Assembly (NCBI RefSeq): GCF_019242285.1
Contig: NZ_JAFAVV010000741.1
Span: 1-42,379 of the forward strand
Length of the DNA stretch: 42,379 nt
Origin: Bradyrhizobium sp.
Lineage (GTDB): Bacteria > Pseudomonadota > Alphaproteobacteria > Rhizobiales > Xanthobacteraceae
Reading direction: 5' to 3'
The notes under the pieces were generated by a model. That model saw nothing but the letters and a program-made list of their open reading frames with translations. It was not told the origin of the DNA and ran no database searches. Below, piece by piece: positions 25,663-34,658 of the stretch. Each line of letters begins with the position of its first letter. The stretch's first letter is position 1. A program made the position numbers and the translations under genes.

Positions 25663-26253
25663 TCACCGCGCCGGCGGAAGGCCGAGCGCCTGCTCGGCTT
25701 CCGCGATCCAGCGCCGCAGCGCCGTGTAGCGGCCGAGGTCGAAACCGCCCTCATGCGCGACGCGCGTATAGGCGAGCAGCGTGACGTCCGCGAGTGAGAA
25801 GTTCTCGCCGACCAGAAAGCGCGCATCGGCAAGGCGGCGTTCCAGCACGTCGAGCGCGGCATAGCCGCGCTTCACCAGATTCTCGTCGAGCGCGCTCGCC
25901 GGCTTGCCCAGATAGACCATCTGGAAGCGGCAGACCGCGACGTAGGGCTCGTGGCTGTTCTGCTCCCAGAACATCCAGGCCTCCATCTGCGCCGCGCTGA
26001 ACGGATCCGCCGGAATCAGCGCGCTGCCATCGGCGAGATAGCGAATGATGGCATTGGACTGGGCGAGCGTGCGGCCGTCGTCGAACTCGACCGTCGGCAC
26101 CTGCCCCCATGGATTGAGCTTCAGGAACTGGGCCGTGCGGCTGCCGCCCGTCATGGTGTCGACGTCGACCCAGGCGTAGGGCAGCGAAAGCGTGTCGCAG
26201 ACCCATTTGACCTTCAGGCAGTTGCCCGAGCCGCTATCGCCATGAATCCTCAT
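25663..26253 (-). CDS. Glutathione S-transferase family protein
   Basis: The cytoplasmic protein has 196 residues from ATG 26253, which has GGAGGCGACGGCG upstream. The track's start lies 19 codons earlier. The N-terminal thioredoxin-like domain has SGSGNCLKVKW, where Ser or Cys would activate glutathione, then LNPWGQVPTVEFDDG with the cis-Pro loop and LAQSNAIIRYLA, which binds the gamma-glutamyl group (Gln replaces the more common Glu). The helical domain follows, with FSLADVTLLAYTRVAHEGGFDL, the usual N-capping box. The likely role is conjugation or detoxification; the substrate is unknown. Confidence 0.9.
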   Translation of the reverse strand: MRIHGDSGSGNCLKVKWVCDTLSLPYAWVDVDTMTGGSRTAQFLKLNPWGQVPTVEFDDGRTLAQSNAIIRYLADGSALIPADPFSAAQMEAWMFWEQNSHEPYVAVCRFQMVYLGKPASALDENLVKRGYAALDVLERRLADARFLVGENFSLADVTLLAYTRVAHEGGFDLGRYTALRRWIAEAEQALGLPPAR

Positions 26254-26331
26254 CGCCGTCGCCTCCTGCTCGCGATGGCGAAGAGCAGCAGGCGGCAGCG
26301 CCGCCGTCAACGGGCCAATCGGCTCGCCCGA

Positions 26332-27141
26332 TCAGAACTTGTAGCCGAGACCGACGTGGAAGGTGTTGACCGCGGTGTCGATCGAGGCGGCATAGCGGCT
26401 GTACTGCCACTCCCCGCGCAGGAACAGGCCCGACATCAGCATCACGTCCACGCCGAGACCCCAGCTATAGCCATAGACGAACCGGCTGTTCTGGGCATCG
26501 GTCGCGCTGAGGTAGAACGGGACGTTGAAACCGGTCCCCACCTGCGTGCCGTAGATCGAGGCGGTCTTGACGATGTCGGCCTGCCCGAGCGCCATGCCGC
26601 CGAAGGCGTAAGGCAGGAAGATGCCCCATGCATAGCCGGCGCGCAGCCGCGCCGACGCCATGTCGGTCAATTTGACCGATCCGTCGGCCTGATAGGTCAC
26701 GGTGTCCGTGGTGCCGTTGCTGTCGGTGAAGATGCGGGTCATGCTGTCGGTCTGCGAGCCGCCGAAGCTGCCGTGCATGTAGCTGAGCTCGAGGCCGAGC
26801 ACGACATCTTCCCACTGGGCGTTGTAGCCGGCGAACGCGCCGAAGCCGTGGCCGTGCGTCGACACCTTGCCGCCCAGCGGCCAGTCGGAAACATCGCCGG
26901 CATTCTGGATCGCCGTGTCGAACAGCAGCTTGGTCGCGAGATCCTTCGTCGCCCCGGTGAAGTCCATGTCGGAGGTGCCGAGGCCGCCCTGGCCGCCGAC
27001 GTAGAAGCCCTCCCAGTTGACGCGGCTCGCTGAGAGGCCGTCGGCGAAGCCGCCGCGCAGGATCGGAAGGTCGGGCATGTCGGCCGCGTGCGCGGCAGAT
27101 ACCGCTCCCAACACCATCACCGCCACCAGGAAACCACGCAT
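26332..27141 (-). CDS. Outer-membrane beta-barrel protein (Omp25/31-like, copy 1)
   Basis: The protein has 269 residues from ATG 27141, with GGAGAG seven nt upstream. A signal peptide ending SAAHAADMP exports it. The mature chain starts WEGFYVGGQGGLG, the typical first strand of the rhizobial/Brucella Omp25-Omp31 type. It has alternating amphipathic strands (FGAFAGYNAQWEDVVLGLELSYMHG, ARLRAGYAWGIFLPYAFGGMALG) and ends FHVGLGYKF, the aromatic C-terminus recognised by the barrel-assembly machinery. The length suggests about eight strands with long loops. A second barrel gene lies upstream behind a terminator. Confidence 0.85.
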   Translation of the reverse strand: MRGFLVAVMVLGAVSAAHAADMPDLPILRGGFADGLSASRVNWEGFYVGGQGGLGTSDMDFTGATKDLATKLLFDTAIQNAGDVSDWPLGGKVSTHGHGFGAFAGYNAQWEDVVLGLELSYMHGSFGGSQTDSMTRIFTDSNGTTDTVTYQADGSVKLTDMASARLRAGYAWGIFLPYAFGGMALGQADIVKTASIYGTQVGTGFNVPFYLSATDAQNSRFVYGYSWGLGVDVMLMSGLFLRGEWQYSRYAASIDTAVNTFHVGLGYKF

Positions 27142-27235
27142 CGCAACGCTCTCCATCGAGACTAGATCCGAGGAGATCATCGCGCGTTAACCTTAACCAA
27201 TCGTTCCTGCGGCGTTTCCGTGTCGGGAAAACGGC

Positions 27236-27268
27236 AAAAGAAAACGGCGCGGGAAAGCCCCGCGCCGT
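27236..27268 (-). terminator. Rho-independent terminator of the second barrel gene
   Basis: AACGGCGCGGG / CCCGCGCCGTT forms an 11-bp perfect stem with a 5-nt loop (27242-27268). Read on the minus strand it is followed by TTTTCTTTT, a typical U-tract. It lies about 30 nt after the stop of the barrel gene at 27298-28134 and separates it from the other barrel gene. Confidence 0.88.
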
Positions 27269-27297
27269 TAACCAACCCTAAGTGATTGTGGCCGCGA

Positions 27298-28134
27298 TCA
27301 GCCCTTGCGCACCAGCGGCGGTGGCGGCGGGGGAAGCACGTCGCAGCAGATCCAGCGCACGCCGAGCTTGAGGTCCTGCGAGATCATGTCGCGGAACTGG
27401 AAGCTGGATTGACCGATATTGGTGCCATCGAAGAAGTGGCCGCCGCCCTGAACGCCGGTGCCCATGTCGAGATAGCGATACGCCAGCTCGACCGTGAAGT
27501 CGTTGGTGACCCTGTAGGCGACCCCGGCATGGGCTGCCCACGCGAAGTTCGTCTTCGAGGCGCCATCGGCGGCGAAGGCGCTGGTGCGGCCGTCGAACGC
27601 CGGAAAGGTCGCGTTGTCGGTGAAGGCGGTGGTCCTGATATTGGCGGCACCGACACCGGCGCCGATGAACGGCGTCAGGCACCACCAGGTGCCGAGATCG
27701 GCATAGGCGTTGACCAGTCCGACCCAGCTCGTGTAGCCGCCATGATAGGTATCGGCGAGCCCGCCGCCGGGATTGAACATGAAGAAGTCGGTGCCGTTGA
27801 AGCTTGCGCGCGAACGGTACTCACCGGTGATGTCGGCGCGGAACCAGCTGTTGAACTGATAGCCGACGCCGACGCCGAACCGCATGCCGCCGTCGAAGCC
27901 ATGACCGTACTGGTTGAAGGCGGTCCCGGCCGGCAGCGTGTCATAGCTGTTCTCGTGCAGCTTCGTGCTCGTGTTGGTCATACCGATATCGCCGCGCAGG
28001 TACCAGCCGCCAAAATCGACCGGCTGCGGCATCGCATACATCGGGGGCGGGTTGATGGGCATGTCGGCGGCGAATGCCGCGGTCGACAGCAGTGAAGCCG
28101 CCGCGGCGGCAATGAGGGGCTTAACGCTACGCAT
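27298..28134 (-). CDS. Outer-membrane beta-barrel protein (copy 2)
   Basis: The protein has 278 residues from ATG 28134, which has AAGGACA upstream; the track starts seven codons earlier. A signal peptide (MRSVKPLIAAAAASLLSTAAFAADMP) leads to a barrel beginning FGGWYLRGDIGMT. Strands are visible at FGVGVGYQFNSWFRADITGEYR, GLVNAYADLGTWWCLTPFIGAGVG and AGVAYRVTNDFTVELAYRYLD. The barrel seems to end with DLKLGVRWICC, followed by a Pro-rich tail PPPPPPLVRKG that hides the usual C-terminal aromatic residue. Two adjacent Cys near the end are unusual for a barrel. A 7-bp hairpin (GTGAGGC/GCCTCAC, 28156-28177) sits just before the ribosome site. Confidence 0.85.
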   Translation of the reverse strand: MRSVKPLIAAAAASLLSTAAFAADMPINPPPMYAMPQPVDFGGWYLRGDIGMTNTSTKLHENSYDTLPAGTAFNQYGHGFDGGMRFGVGVGYQFNSWFRADITGEYRSRASFNGTDFFMFNPGGGLADTYHGGYTSWVGLVNAYADLGTWWCLTPFIGAGVGAANIRTTAFTDNATFPAFDGRTSAFAADGASKTNFAWAAHAGVAYRVTNDFTVELAYRYLDMGTGVQGGGHFFDGTNIGQSSFQFRDMISQDLKLGVRWICCDVLPPPPPPLVRKG

Positions 28135-28370
28135 TGGCTTTGTCCTTTTGGCCAAGTGAGGCGAGCGATGGCCTCACATCCGACAATTCACGGGCAGGAC
28201 GATGGCACTAATTACTTAATTACCGCTTAACCCTAATTCTTAAGGTTGATTTCCTACGAACGCTCGCGCGAAAAGCATCGGCCAGCGGCGCTGACCTTCT
28301 TCACAATGGTTAACGGAGCGGGACAGAAGTTAACGCGCGAGAAAACGACGGGCCGGACGGGTCGCGCGCC

Positions 28371-29639
28371 TCAGCGCGTGTGCCGTGGCATCGTGGGCAG
28401 GAACACCGCGAGCAGGCCGATCGCCGGCAGGAAGGCGCAGACCTGGTAGACGAAGCCGATCGAGGTGTGGTCGGCGAGCTTGCCGAGCACTGCGGCGCCG
28501 AGACCGCCGATGCCGAAGGCGACGCCGAAGAACACGCCGGAGATCATGCCGAAGCGGTGCGGCACCAATTCCTGCGCGAACACGATGATCGACGACGTGG
28601 TCGAGGAGATGATGAGGCCGATGAACACGGTCAGCACCGCACTCGCAGCGAGCCCGACATAGGGCAGCGCCAGCGTGAACGGCAGCGCGCCGAGGATCGA
28701 GAACCAGATCACGATCCTGCGGCCGAAGCGGTCGCCCAGCGGCCCGCCGAGAAAGGCGCCGACGGCATTGGCGGCGAGAAACACGAACAGATAGATCTGC
28801 GCCGCCTGGGTCGAGACGCCGAACTTGTCGATCAGGTAGAAGATGTAATAGCTCGACAGGCTGGAGACGTAGAGCTGCTTGGAGAACAGCAGCGCCACCA
28901 GCACCGCGAGTGCGACGGTCACGCGGCGCGAACTCGGCGCATCCGGATGCGCATCGACGGATACGAATTTCTTCGCCTTGATCTGCGGCCGGTACCACAG
29001 CCCGATGCGCCACAGGATGACGATCGCGACGAAGGCGATCGAGGAGAACCAGGCGATCGACGGCTGGCCGAACGGCACCACGATCAGTGCCGCGAGCACC
29101 GGCCCCATCGAGGTGCCGAAGCTGCCGCCGAGCTGGAATACCGATTGCGCGAAGCCGTAGCGGCCGCCGGAGGCGAGCCGCGCGATTCGCGCCGATTCCG
29201 GATGGAACACCGCCGAGCCGAGCCCGATCAGCGCCGCCGAGATCAGGATCACCGGATATTGCCGCGCGACGCTGAGCAGCAGCAGCCCGAAGAAGGTCGA
29301 GGACATGCCGATCGCGAGCGAGAACGGCTGCGCCTTCTTGTCGGTGAAATGCCCGACCACGGGCTGCAGCAGCGAAGCCGTGAACTGGAACGCCAGCGTG
29401 ATCAGCCCGATCTGCGCGAAGTCGAGCGCATAGGTCGCCTTCAGGATCGGATAGACCGAGGCGATCAACGACTGCATGGTGTCGTTGAGGAAGTGCGAGA
29501 AGCTGATGCCGGCGAGCACGATATAGGCCGGACCCGCCGCCTTCGCCGCCATCGTCCGCCTGATCTCCGGAACGACGACCGGCTCGGTCAGCGTTTCCTC
29601 GGAGACGACGACGGACTTGTTCAAGGTGACACCTCGCAT
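28371..29639 (-). CDS. fsr: MFS transporter, fosmidomycin-resistance (Fsr) type
   Basis: This inner-membrane exporter of the major facilitator superfamily has 422 residues and 12 predicted helices. It matches the Fsr subgroup closely: SHFLNDTMQSLIASVYPILK in helix 1, then FAQIGLITLAFQFTASLLQPVVGHFTDKK, then GSAVFHPESARIARLASGGR and FAQSVFQLGGSFGTSMGPVL. The second half repeats the MFS loop as GGPLGDRFGRR. In E. coli Fsr expels fosmidomycin; the natural substrate is uncertain. The start could be ATG 29639 or the TTG five codons later, which has GAGGTG in front. It ends about 200 nt before the barrel gene and lies 80 nt after glmM. Confidence 0.88.
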   Translation of the reverse strand: MRGVTLNKSVVVSEETLTEPVVVPEIRRTMAAKAAGPAYIVLAGISFSHFLNDTMQSLIASVYPILKATYALDFAQIGLITLAFQFTASLLQPVVGHFTDKKAQPFSLAIGMSSTFFGLLLLSVARQYPVILISAALIGLGSAVFHPESARIARLASGGRYGFAQSVFQLGGSFGTSMGPVLAALIVVPFGQPSIAWFSSIAFVAIVILWRIGLWYRPQIKAKKFVSVDAHPDAPSSRRVTVALAVLVALLFSKQLYVSSLSSYYIFYLIDKFGVSTQAAQIYLFVFLAANAVGAFLGGPLGDRFGRRIVIWFSILGALPFTLALPYVGLAASAVLTVFIGLIISSTTSSIIVFAQELVPHRFGMISGVFFGVAFGIGGLGAAVLGKLADHTSIGFVYQVCAFLPAIGLLAVFLPTMPRHTR

Positions 29640-29720
29640 CGATCAGTGAAACGATGCGGCCTTCCTACGATGGCGGCACGCGTGCCACCACCGTCAATAG
29701 CCCATGGCTGGATTGCGCTA

Positions 29721-31064
29721 TCAGGCCGCCGCCTGGCCGAGCGCGGTGACGATGTGATCGACGACCTCCTCGACCATGTTGCGATCGTCGCCCTCGCCCA
29801 TCACGCGGATCACGGGCTCGGTTCCCGACGAGCGTACCAAGAGCCGGCCGTGGCCGTTGAGCCGCTTCTCGCCGGCGTCGATCGCGGACTTGACCTCGGC
29901 ATCGTCGAGCGGCTTACCGCTGCGATAGCGCACGTTCTTCAGAATCTGCGGCAGCGGATCGAATCTGTGGCAGACCTCCGACACCGGGCGGCGCAGCTTC
30001 TGCACCACGGCGAGCACCTGCAACGCGGCGACGAACCCGTCGCCGGTCGTGGCGTAGTCGGACAGGATGATATGGCCGGACTGTTCGCCGCCGAGATTGT
30101 AGCCGTCGGCGAGCATGCGCTCGAGCACGTAGCGGTCGCCGACCGGGGTGCGCACCAGCTCGAGCCCGATGCCGTTGAGGTAGCGCTCCAGCCCGAGGTT
30201 CGACATCACGGTGGCGACGATGCCGGGCCGCGCCAGCCTGCCGTCCTCCTTGAAGCTCTGCGCGATCACCGCGAGCAACTGGTCGCCGTCGACGAGATGG
30301 CCGCGCTCGTCGACCAGGATGACGCGATCGGCGTCGCCGTCGAGCGCGATGCCGATGTCGGCGCGCATCTCCCGCACCTTCTTGCAGAGCGCCTCCGGCG
30401 ACGTCGAGCCGCATTCCTTGTTGATGTTGAATCCATCAGGCTCGACGCCGATCGAGATCACGTCGGCACCGAGCTCCCACAGCGCTTCCGGCACCACCTT
30501 GTAGGCCGCGCCATTGGCGCAATCGACCACCACACGCAGGCCGTCGAGCGATAGGTCGCGCGGCAGAGTGCGCTTGGCGAACTCGATATAGCGGTCGTGC
30601 ACGCCGTCGATGCGGCGCGCGCGCCCCAGGCTCGCGCTCTGAGCCAGCCGCTTGGTCAGGCATTCGTCGAGCAACTGCTCGATCTGCCTCTCGACATCGT
30701 CGGAGAGCTTGAAGCCCTGCGGGCCGAACAGCTTGATGCCGTTGTCCTCGAACAGATTGTGCGAGGCGGAGATCATCACGCCGAGGTCGGCCCGCATCGA
30801 CTTGGTCAGCATCGCGACCGCCGGTGTCGGCATCGGGCCGACCAGCAGCACATCCATGCCGACCGAGGTGAAGCCCGCGACCATCGCGTATTCGATCATG
30901 TAGCCGGACAGGCGGGTATCCTTGCCGATGACGACGCGGTGGCGGTGGTCGCCGCGCTGGAACAGCAGGCCCGCAGCCTGGCCGACCTTGAGCGCCAACT
31001 CCGGTGTGATCAGTGCGTTGGCACGACCACGAATGCCGTCGGTACCGAAATAGTTACGGCTCAT
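29721..31064 (-). CDS. glmM: Phosphoglucosamine mutase
   Basis: This cytoplasmic enzyme interconverts glucosamine-6-phosphate and glucosamine-1-phosphate on the way to UDP-GlcNAc for peptidoglycan and lipopolysaccharide. The 447 residues match the family. The start is [16 protein letters not shown]. The phosphorylated active Ser is in [17 protein letters not shown] (about 103). The metal loop is [15 protein letters not shown] (about 245). The sugar-binding loop is GGEQSGHI (about 325), and the C-terminal phosphate-binding loop is [17 protein letters not shown] (about 410). The 190 nt upstream are AT-rich for this genome and hold a TATAAC-like box near 31135, a probable promoter region. Confidence 0.97.
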   Translation of the reverse strand: MSRNYFGTDGIRGRANALITPELALKVGQAAGLLFQRGDHRHRVVIGKDTRLSGYMIEYAMVAGFTSVGMDVLLVGPMPTPAVAMLTKSMRADLGVMISASHNLFEDNGIKLFGPQGFKLSDDVERQIEQLLDECLTKRLAQSASLGRARRIDGVHDRYIEFAKRTLPRDLSLDGLRVVVDCANGAAYKVVPEALWELGADVISIGVEPDGFNINKECGSTSPEALCKKVREMRADIGIALDGDADRVILVDERGHLVDGDQLLAVIAQSFKEDGRLARPGIVATVMSNLGLERYLNGIGLELVRTPVGDRYVLERMLADGYNLGGEQSGHIILSDYATTGDGFVAALQVLAVVQKLRRPVSEVCHRFDPLPQILKNVRYRSGKPLDDAEVKSAIDAGEKRLNGHGRLLVRSSGTEPVIRVMGEGDDRNMVEEVVDHIVTALGQAAA

Positions 31065-31255
31065 GGAACCCCCAGTGCGCCGCTTCCCGAGCGCAAGCGG
31101 CGGAGGCCTGTCATCGCCCCCGAGAATTTGGGGTTATAATGCCTTCGTCGCTAAATTGGCTTCAAAAAATATGATGAATAATTACCGCGACGAACTCCGC
31201 CGCGGCAACTGCAATTATTTGTTTAAATTAATTATTTCGGCCAGACGCGACGCGT

Positions 31256-31474
<219 letters not shown>

Positions 31475-31525
31475 TCATGCTAGATGACCCCGAAAGCCGT
31501 GAACGCAAGAAGGCGGGGGACGCCC

Positions 31526-32662
31526 ATGAAACACATCACCTGCATCGAGGATCTGCGCGCGCTGCACAAGCGCCGCGTGCCGAAGGCGTTTTTCGACTAC
31601 GCCGACCGCGGCTCCTATGCCGAGGAGACGCTGCGCGCCAACCGCGACGACCTCCAGGAGATCAAGTTCCGCCAGCGCATCCTGGTCGACGTGTCCAAGC
31701 GCGATCTCTCGACCACGATCCTCGGCGAGCCGGCCGCCCTGCCCTTGATTCTCGCGCCGGTCGGACTGCTCGGCATGCAGCATGGCGACGGCGAGATCCA
31801 TGCCTGCCGCGCGGCCCAGGCCGCCGGCATTCCGTTCACGCAGAGCACGATGTCGATCTGCTCGATCGAGGATATCGCAGCCAGCGTCGAGAAACCGTTC
31901 TGGTTCCAGCTCTACGTCATGAAGGACCGCGGCTTCATCAAGGCGCTGATCGAGCGCGCGATCGCCGCCAGGTGCAGCGCGCTGGTGCTGACGGTCGATC
32001 TGCAGGTGATCGGCCAGCGCCACCAGGACATCAAGAACGGCATGACCGTGCCGCCGGAATGGTCGCTGTCGAAATTAATCGACTTCGCCACCAAGCCTTC
32101 CTGGGTGTCCGGCGTGCTGCGCGGCAAGCGCCGCACCTTCGGCAACCTGATGGGACATCTCAAGGGCAGCGACGACATCACCGCGCTGTCGAGCTGGATC
32201 AACACCCAGTTCGACACCACGCTGAACTGGAAGGACGTCGACTGGATCCGTTCGATCTGGCCGGGCAAGCTGATCCTCAAGGGCATCCTCGACGTCGAGG
32301 ACGCGGAGATCGCGGCGAAGAGCGGCGCGCAGGCGCTGGTGGTGTCCAACCATGGCGGCCGTCAGCTCGATGGCGCCCCATCCTCGATCGAGGTGCTGCC
32401 GGAGATCGTCGACACGGTCGGCGGGCAGATGGAGGTGATGTTCGACGGCGGCATCCGCTCGGGCCAGGATCTGATGCGGGCGCTCGCGCTCGGCGCCAAG
32501 TCGTGCATGATCGGCCGCGCCTACGCCTACGGCCTCGGGGCCGCCGGACAGGCCGGCGTCGAGAAGGCCATCAGCCTGATCGCAAAGGAGCTGGAGACCA
32601 CCATGGGCCTGTGCGGCGTCAACACCATCGCCGAAATCGACGACCGCGTGATCGCGGTGTGA
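31526..32662 (+). CDS. lldD: FMN-dependent L-lactate dehydrogenase / alpha-hydroxyacid oxidase
   Basis: The protein is 378 residues from ATG 31526, with GGGGGAC upstream; the track's start is 14 codons earlier. It oxidises an L-2-hydroxyacid, most likely L-lactate to pyruvate, passing electrons to the respiratory chain. Family marks: FFDYADRGSYAEETLRANRD near the N-terminus, LPLILAPVGLLGM for FMN, FWFQLYVMKDR with the substrate Tyr, LVLTVDLQVIGQR, LILKGILDVEDAE with the FMN Lys, the catalytic base SNHGGRQLDGAPSS at about 275, and VMFDGGIRSGQDLMRALALGA for FMN phosphate. A perfect 38-bp palindrome follows the stop. Confidence 0.92.
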   Translation: MKHITCIEDLRALHKRRVPKAFFDYADRGSYAEETLRANRDDLQEIKFRQRILVDVSKRDLSTTILGEPAALPLILAPVGLLGMQHGDGEIHACRAAQAAGIPFTQSTMSICSIEDIAASVEKPFWFQLYVMKDRGFIKALIERAIAARCSALVLTVDLQVIGQRHQDIKNGMTVPPEWSLSKLIDFATKPSWVSGVLRGKRRTFGNLMGHLKGSDDITALSSWINTQFDTTLNWKDVDWIRSIWPGKLILKGILDVEDAEIAAKSGAQALVVSNHGGRQLDGAPSSIEVLPEIVDTVGGQMEVMFDGGIRSGQDLMRALALGAKSCMIGRAYAYGLGAAGQAGVEKAISLIAKELETTMGLCGVNTIAEIDDRVIAV

Positions 32663-32692
32663 GGGTAAGCCATCGCATCTTGCTCGGTTTCG

Positions 32693-32730
32693 CAGGACCT
32701 CCTACCCTTGATCAAGGGTAGGAGGTCCTG
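32693..32730. terminator. 38-bp perfect palindrome after lldD
   Basis: CAGGACCTCCTACCCTT GATC AAGGGTAGGAGGTCCTG is a perfect inverted repeat, 30 nt after the lldD stop and 14 nt before the next ATG. It could be a terminator, but no T-run follows on either strand. The right arm contains GGAGG, about 20 nt before the next start codon. As RNA it would form a 17-bp stem with a GAUC loop. It may instead be a protein-binding site or a small repeat element. Confidence 0.55.
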
Positions 32731-32744
32731 CTGGCAGCGCTACT

Positions 32745-33686
32745 ATGGATTCCATCCGCGTTCAGAAGCTTGCCGACATACCCGTTTCTCGCGACGGCTA
32801 TTCGCTCGTCACCAAGTCGGTGGCGAATGACGGCTCGCTCCTGTTCCTGTCGATCGAGCCTGGCGGCGCTGGCGCGGTCAGGGAGACCTATTCGCGCGGA
32901 GGCGGCGTCTTTCCCAAGCCGCGGATGAAGGAGGCGAGGCGGTTTCGCCTGACGCTGGTGGCAGCCGACGGCTCCGCGCGGGAGATCGAATTGCCGGAGC
33001 TCGATGTCACGTTTCCGCTGGTCGATGTTTTCCCGGGCGGCAGGATTCTCGTCGTCGCGACAAGATGCGCCTGGCGCGGCCCGGAGGATTTCGACCTGAA
33101 CGGCGCGATCGTCGATCCGGGCAGCTCCGAGGTTTCGCGCATCCTTCTCGGCGACGGGATCGAGCGTACCTACGTGGATGCCCTTGGACGAATCTGGGTC
33201 TCCTATTTCGATGAGGGCGTGTTCGGCAATTTCGGCTGGGGCGGCCCGGGTCCGACGCCCATCGGCGCCGCCGGCCTGGTCTGCTTCTCGGAGACCGGCG
33301 ACAAGATCTGGGAGTATTCCGACGACAACGGGATGGCCGACTGCTACGCGTTGAACGTGTGCGGCGAGGAAGCAGCGATGTTCTTCTACACCGATTTTCC
33401 CCTGTGTCGGATATCGCGCGATTTCAGGACGACACACTGGAGGACCGAGCTGCGCGGCTGCCACGAATTCGCGATCTCCGCCGCGCAGATTCTCTTCACA
33501 GCGCAATACAAGGAGCCGCCGGACACGGCCTATCGCGGACAATTCGACGGCAGCGCACTTTCAACGCGGCGGGTGCGACTGCAATTGCCCGACGGCTCAC
33601 CCTTGCCCAGAGGACAGTTGCTCGGACGCGGTGCGCATCTCTATTTCTTCGATGAGTCTTCCGTGTATCGCGCCAGCCTGGACTGA
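32745..33686 (+). CDS. Unrecognised protein, possibly beta-propeller-like
   Basis: I do not recognise this 313-residue protein. It has no signal peptide or membrane helix. It contains repeated beta-type segments with aromatic and Asp/Gly turns, such as VDVFPGGRILVVATRCAW, TYVDALGRIWVSYFDEGVFG, GLVCFSETGDKIWEYSDDNG and GAHLYFFDESSVYRASLD, which suggest a WD/NHL-like propeller fold. A Gly-rich turn (FGWGGPGPTPIGA) stands near the middle. It lies 82 nt downstream of lldD and beyond the palindrome, so co-transcription is uncertain. The length and codon use indicate a real gene. Confidence 0.7.
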   Translation: MDSIRVQKLADIPVSRDGYSLVTKSVANDGSLLFLSIEPGGAGAVRETYSRGGGVFPKPRMKEARRFRLTLVAADGSAREIELPELDVTFPLVDVFPGGRILVVATRCAWRGPEDFDLNGAIVDPGSSEVSRILLGDGIERTYVDALGRIWVSYFDEGVFGNFGWGGPGPTPIGAAGLVCFSETGDKIWEYSDDNGMADCYALNVCGEEAAMFFYTDFPLCRISRDFRTTHWRTELRGCHEFAISAAQILFTAQYKEPPDTAYRGQFDGSALSTRRVRLQLPDGSPLPRGQLLGRGAHLYFFDESSVYRASLD

Positions 33687-33706
33687 AGCGGCCGCACACT
33701 CGGTTT

Positions 33707-33825
33707 CGTAGGGTGGGCAAAGGCGCGAGGCGCCCTGCCCACCATCCATCGGCATCATAGCTCGGCAATGGTGGGCACGCTTCCGCCTCCGCTCGCGCTT
33801 CGGCGAAAGCTTAGCCCACCCTACG
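33707..33825. repeat. Intergenic repeat with CGTAGGGTGGGC / GCCCACCCTACG ends
   Basis: The ends CGTAGGGTGGGCA and AGCCCACCCTACG are inverted copies about 119 bp apart. Inside are further GGTGGGC and GCCCACC words and GGCGCGAGGCGCC, giving a nested palindromic structure. I recall similar elements scattered through Bradyrhizobium genomes. No gene is seen in the 212 nt between the flanking stop codons. Confidence 0.65.
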
Positions 33826-33838
33826 AATTGTGCGGGGG

Positions 33839-33894
33839 GTGCGGTCCTTCGGACCGCACCGGAATGGCGTTTGGTCTGCACACGTGCAGACCAA
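33839..33894. repeat. Two adjacent hairpins after the secreted paralogue stop
   Basis: GTGCGGTCC-TTC-GGACCGCAC (33839-33859) is a perfect 9-bp stem. TTGGTCTGCA-CACG-TGCAGACCAA (33871-33894) is a perfect 10-bp stem. The second lies 4 nt from the stop codon of the gene at 33899-34528 and could end its transcript. Its sibling at 34728-34755 sits in the same place behind the paralogous gene. Confidence 0.6.
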
Positions 33895-33898
33895 CACG

Positions 33899-34528
33899 TC
33901 ACATCGGCGGGGTGATGCCGTCGCGTCCGACATTGACGCGGTTGGCCTCCAGCATGCCGTCGTCCTTCTTGGTCGCGCCGAAGATGATGATCTTCACGCC
34001 GGGCTTCACCTCGGACTTGTCGCTGGCGACGAAGGTGACAATCGGCGTATCCGGCGGCACCACCACCTTCTTCTCGCCGTCCTTGTACTTCACCAGGATG
34101 TTCTGGCCGTCGGTGCCCTTGACCGTCTCGGCGACGGTGGCGTTGGTCATGGTCGAGTTGGGGCGCGCATCCCAGGGGCGGAAGCCTTCCGCCGCGCCGC
34201 GCTGGTTTTCCGGGAAGATGTGCACCGCGAACGCCTTCTGGGTGCCGTCCGGCTCGGCCATTGCCGAGACGCCGATATAAGAGCCTTCCTTGATCTGCGA
34301 CAGCTCGGTCTTGACCACCGCGAACACGGCGACGTTGTCGGTCATCCGCACCTTCACGTCGGTGCCCTCGCGGGTCTTGATGTCCAGCACCGGCCCATCC
34401 ACCGCCTCGATGGTGCCGCGGATGCGGGTCGGCGGCGGCTGCTGCGCCCACGCCACCGAGGTCAGAACCGAAATGGTTGCAAGCGATGCCACCAGCAGGC
34501 GCGGCATCATCGATCTCGTCTTCGACAT
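33899..34528 (-). CDS. Secreted protein of unknown function (GTIEAVDG type, copy 2)
   Basis: The protein is 209 residues from ATG 34528, with GGAGAAAGAAG upstream. The track's longer ORF runs through a repeat and is not supported. A signal peptide ends SVAWAQQPP. The mature part starts RIRGTIEAVDGPVLDIKTREG and resembles an OB/DUF5666-like beta fold, followed by EGSYIGVSAMAEPDG, FPENQRGAAEGFRPWD, NSTMTNATVAETV and KYKDGEKKVVVPPDTPIV. The C-terminus ANRVNVGRDGITPPM is shared almost exactly with the neighbouring copy. It is probably periplasmic. I do not know a function; the conserved end suggests a structural or binding role. Confidence 0.8.
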   Translation of the reverse strand: MSKTRSMMPRLLVASLATISVLTSVAWAQQPPPTRIRGTIEAVDGPVLDIKTREGTDVKVRMTDNVAVFAVVKTELSQIKEGSYIGVSAMAEPDGTQKAFAVHIFPENQRGAAEGFRPWDARPNSTMTNATVAETVKGTDGQNILVKYKDGEKKVVVPPDTPIVTFVASDKSEVKPGVKIIIFGATKKDDGMLEANRVNVGRDGITPPM

Positions 34529-34658
34529 GGCTTCTTTCTCCGGATTTTCAGCGATCGCGCCAACCCAAACCCCGCGGGAACGAAGGTATTCCGAGGTCAC
34601 GATCGCTGGCACCGACGATCGCGTGATCGCGGTGTTGAGGAAGTCAACCATCCGGACC

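Noticed and set aside
28380-30554. 724-residue plus-strand ORF over fsr and glmM
   Set aside because: It spans two real genes on the other strand and their spacer, with shadow-frame composition.
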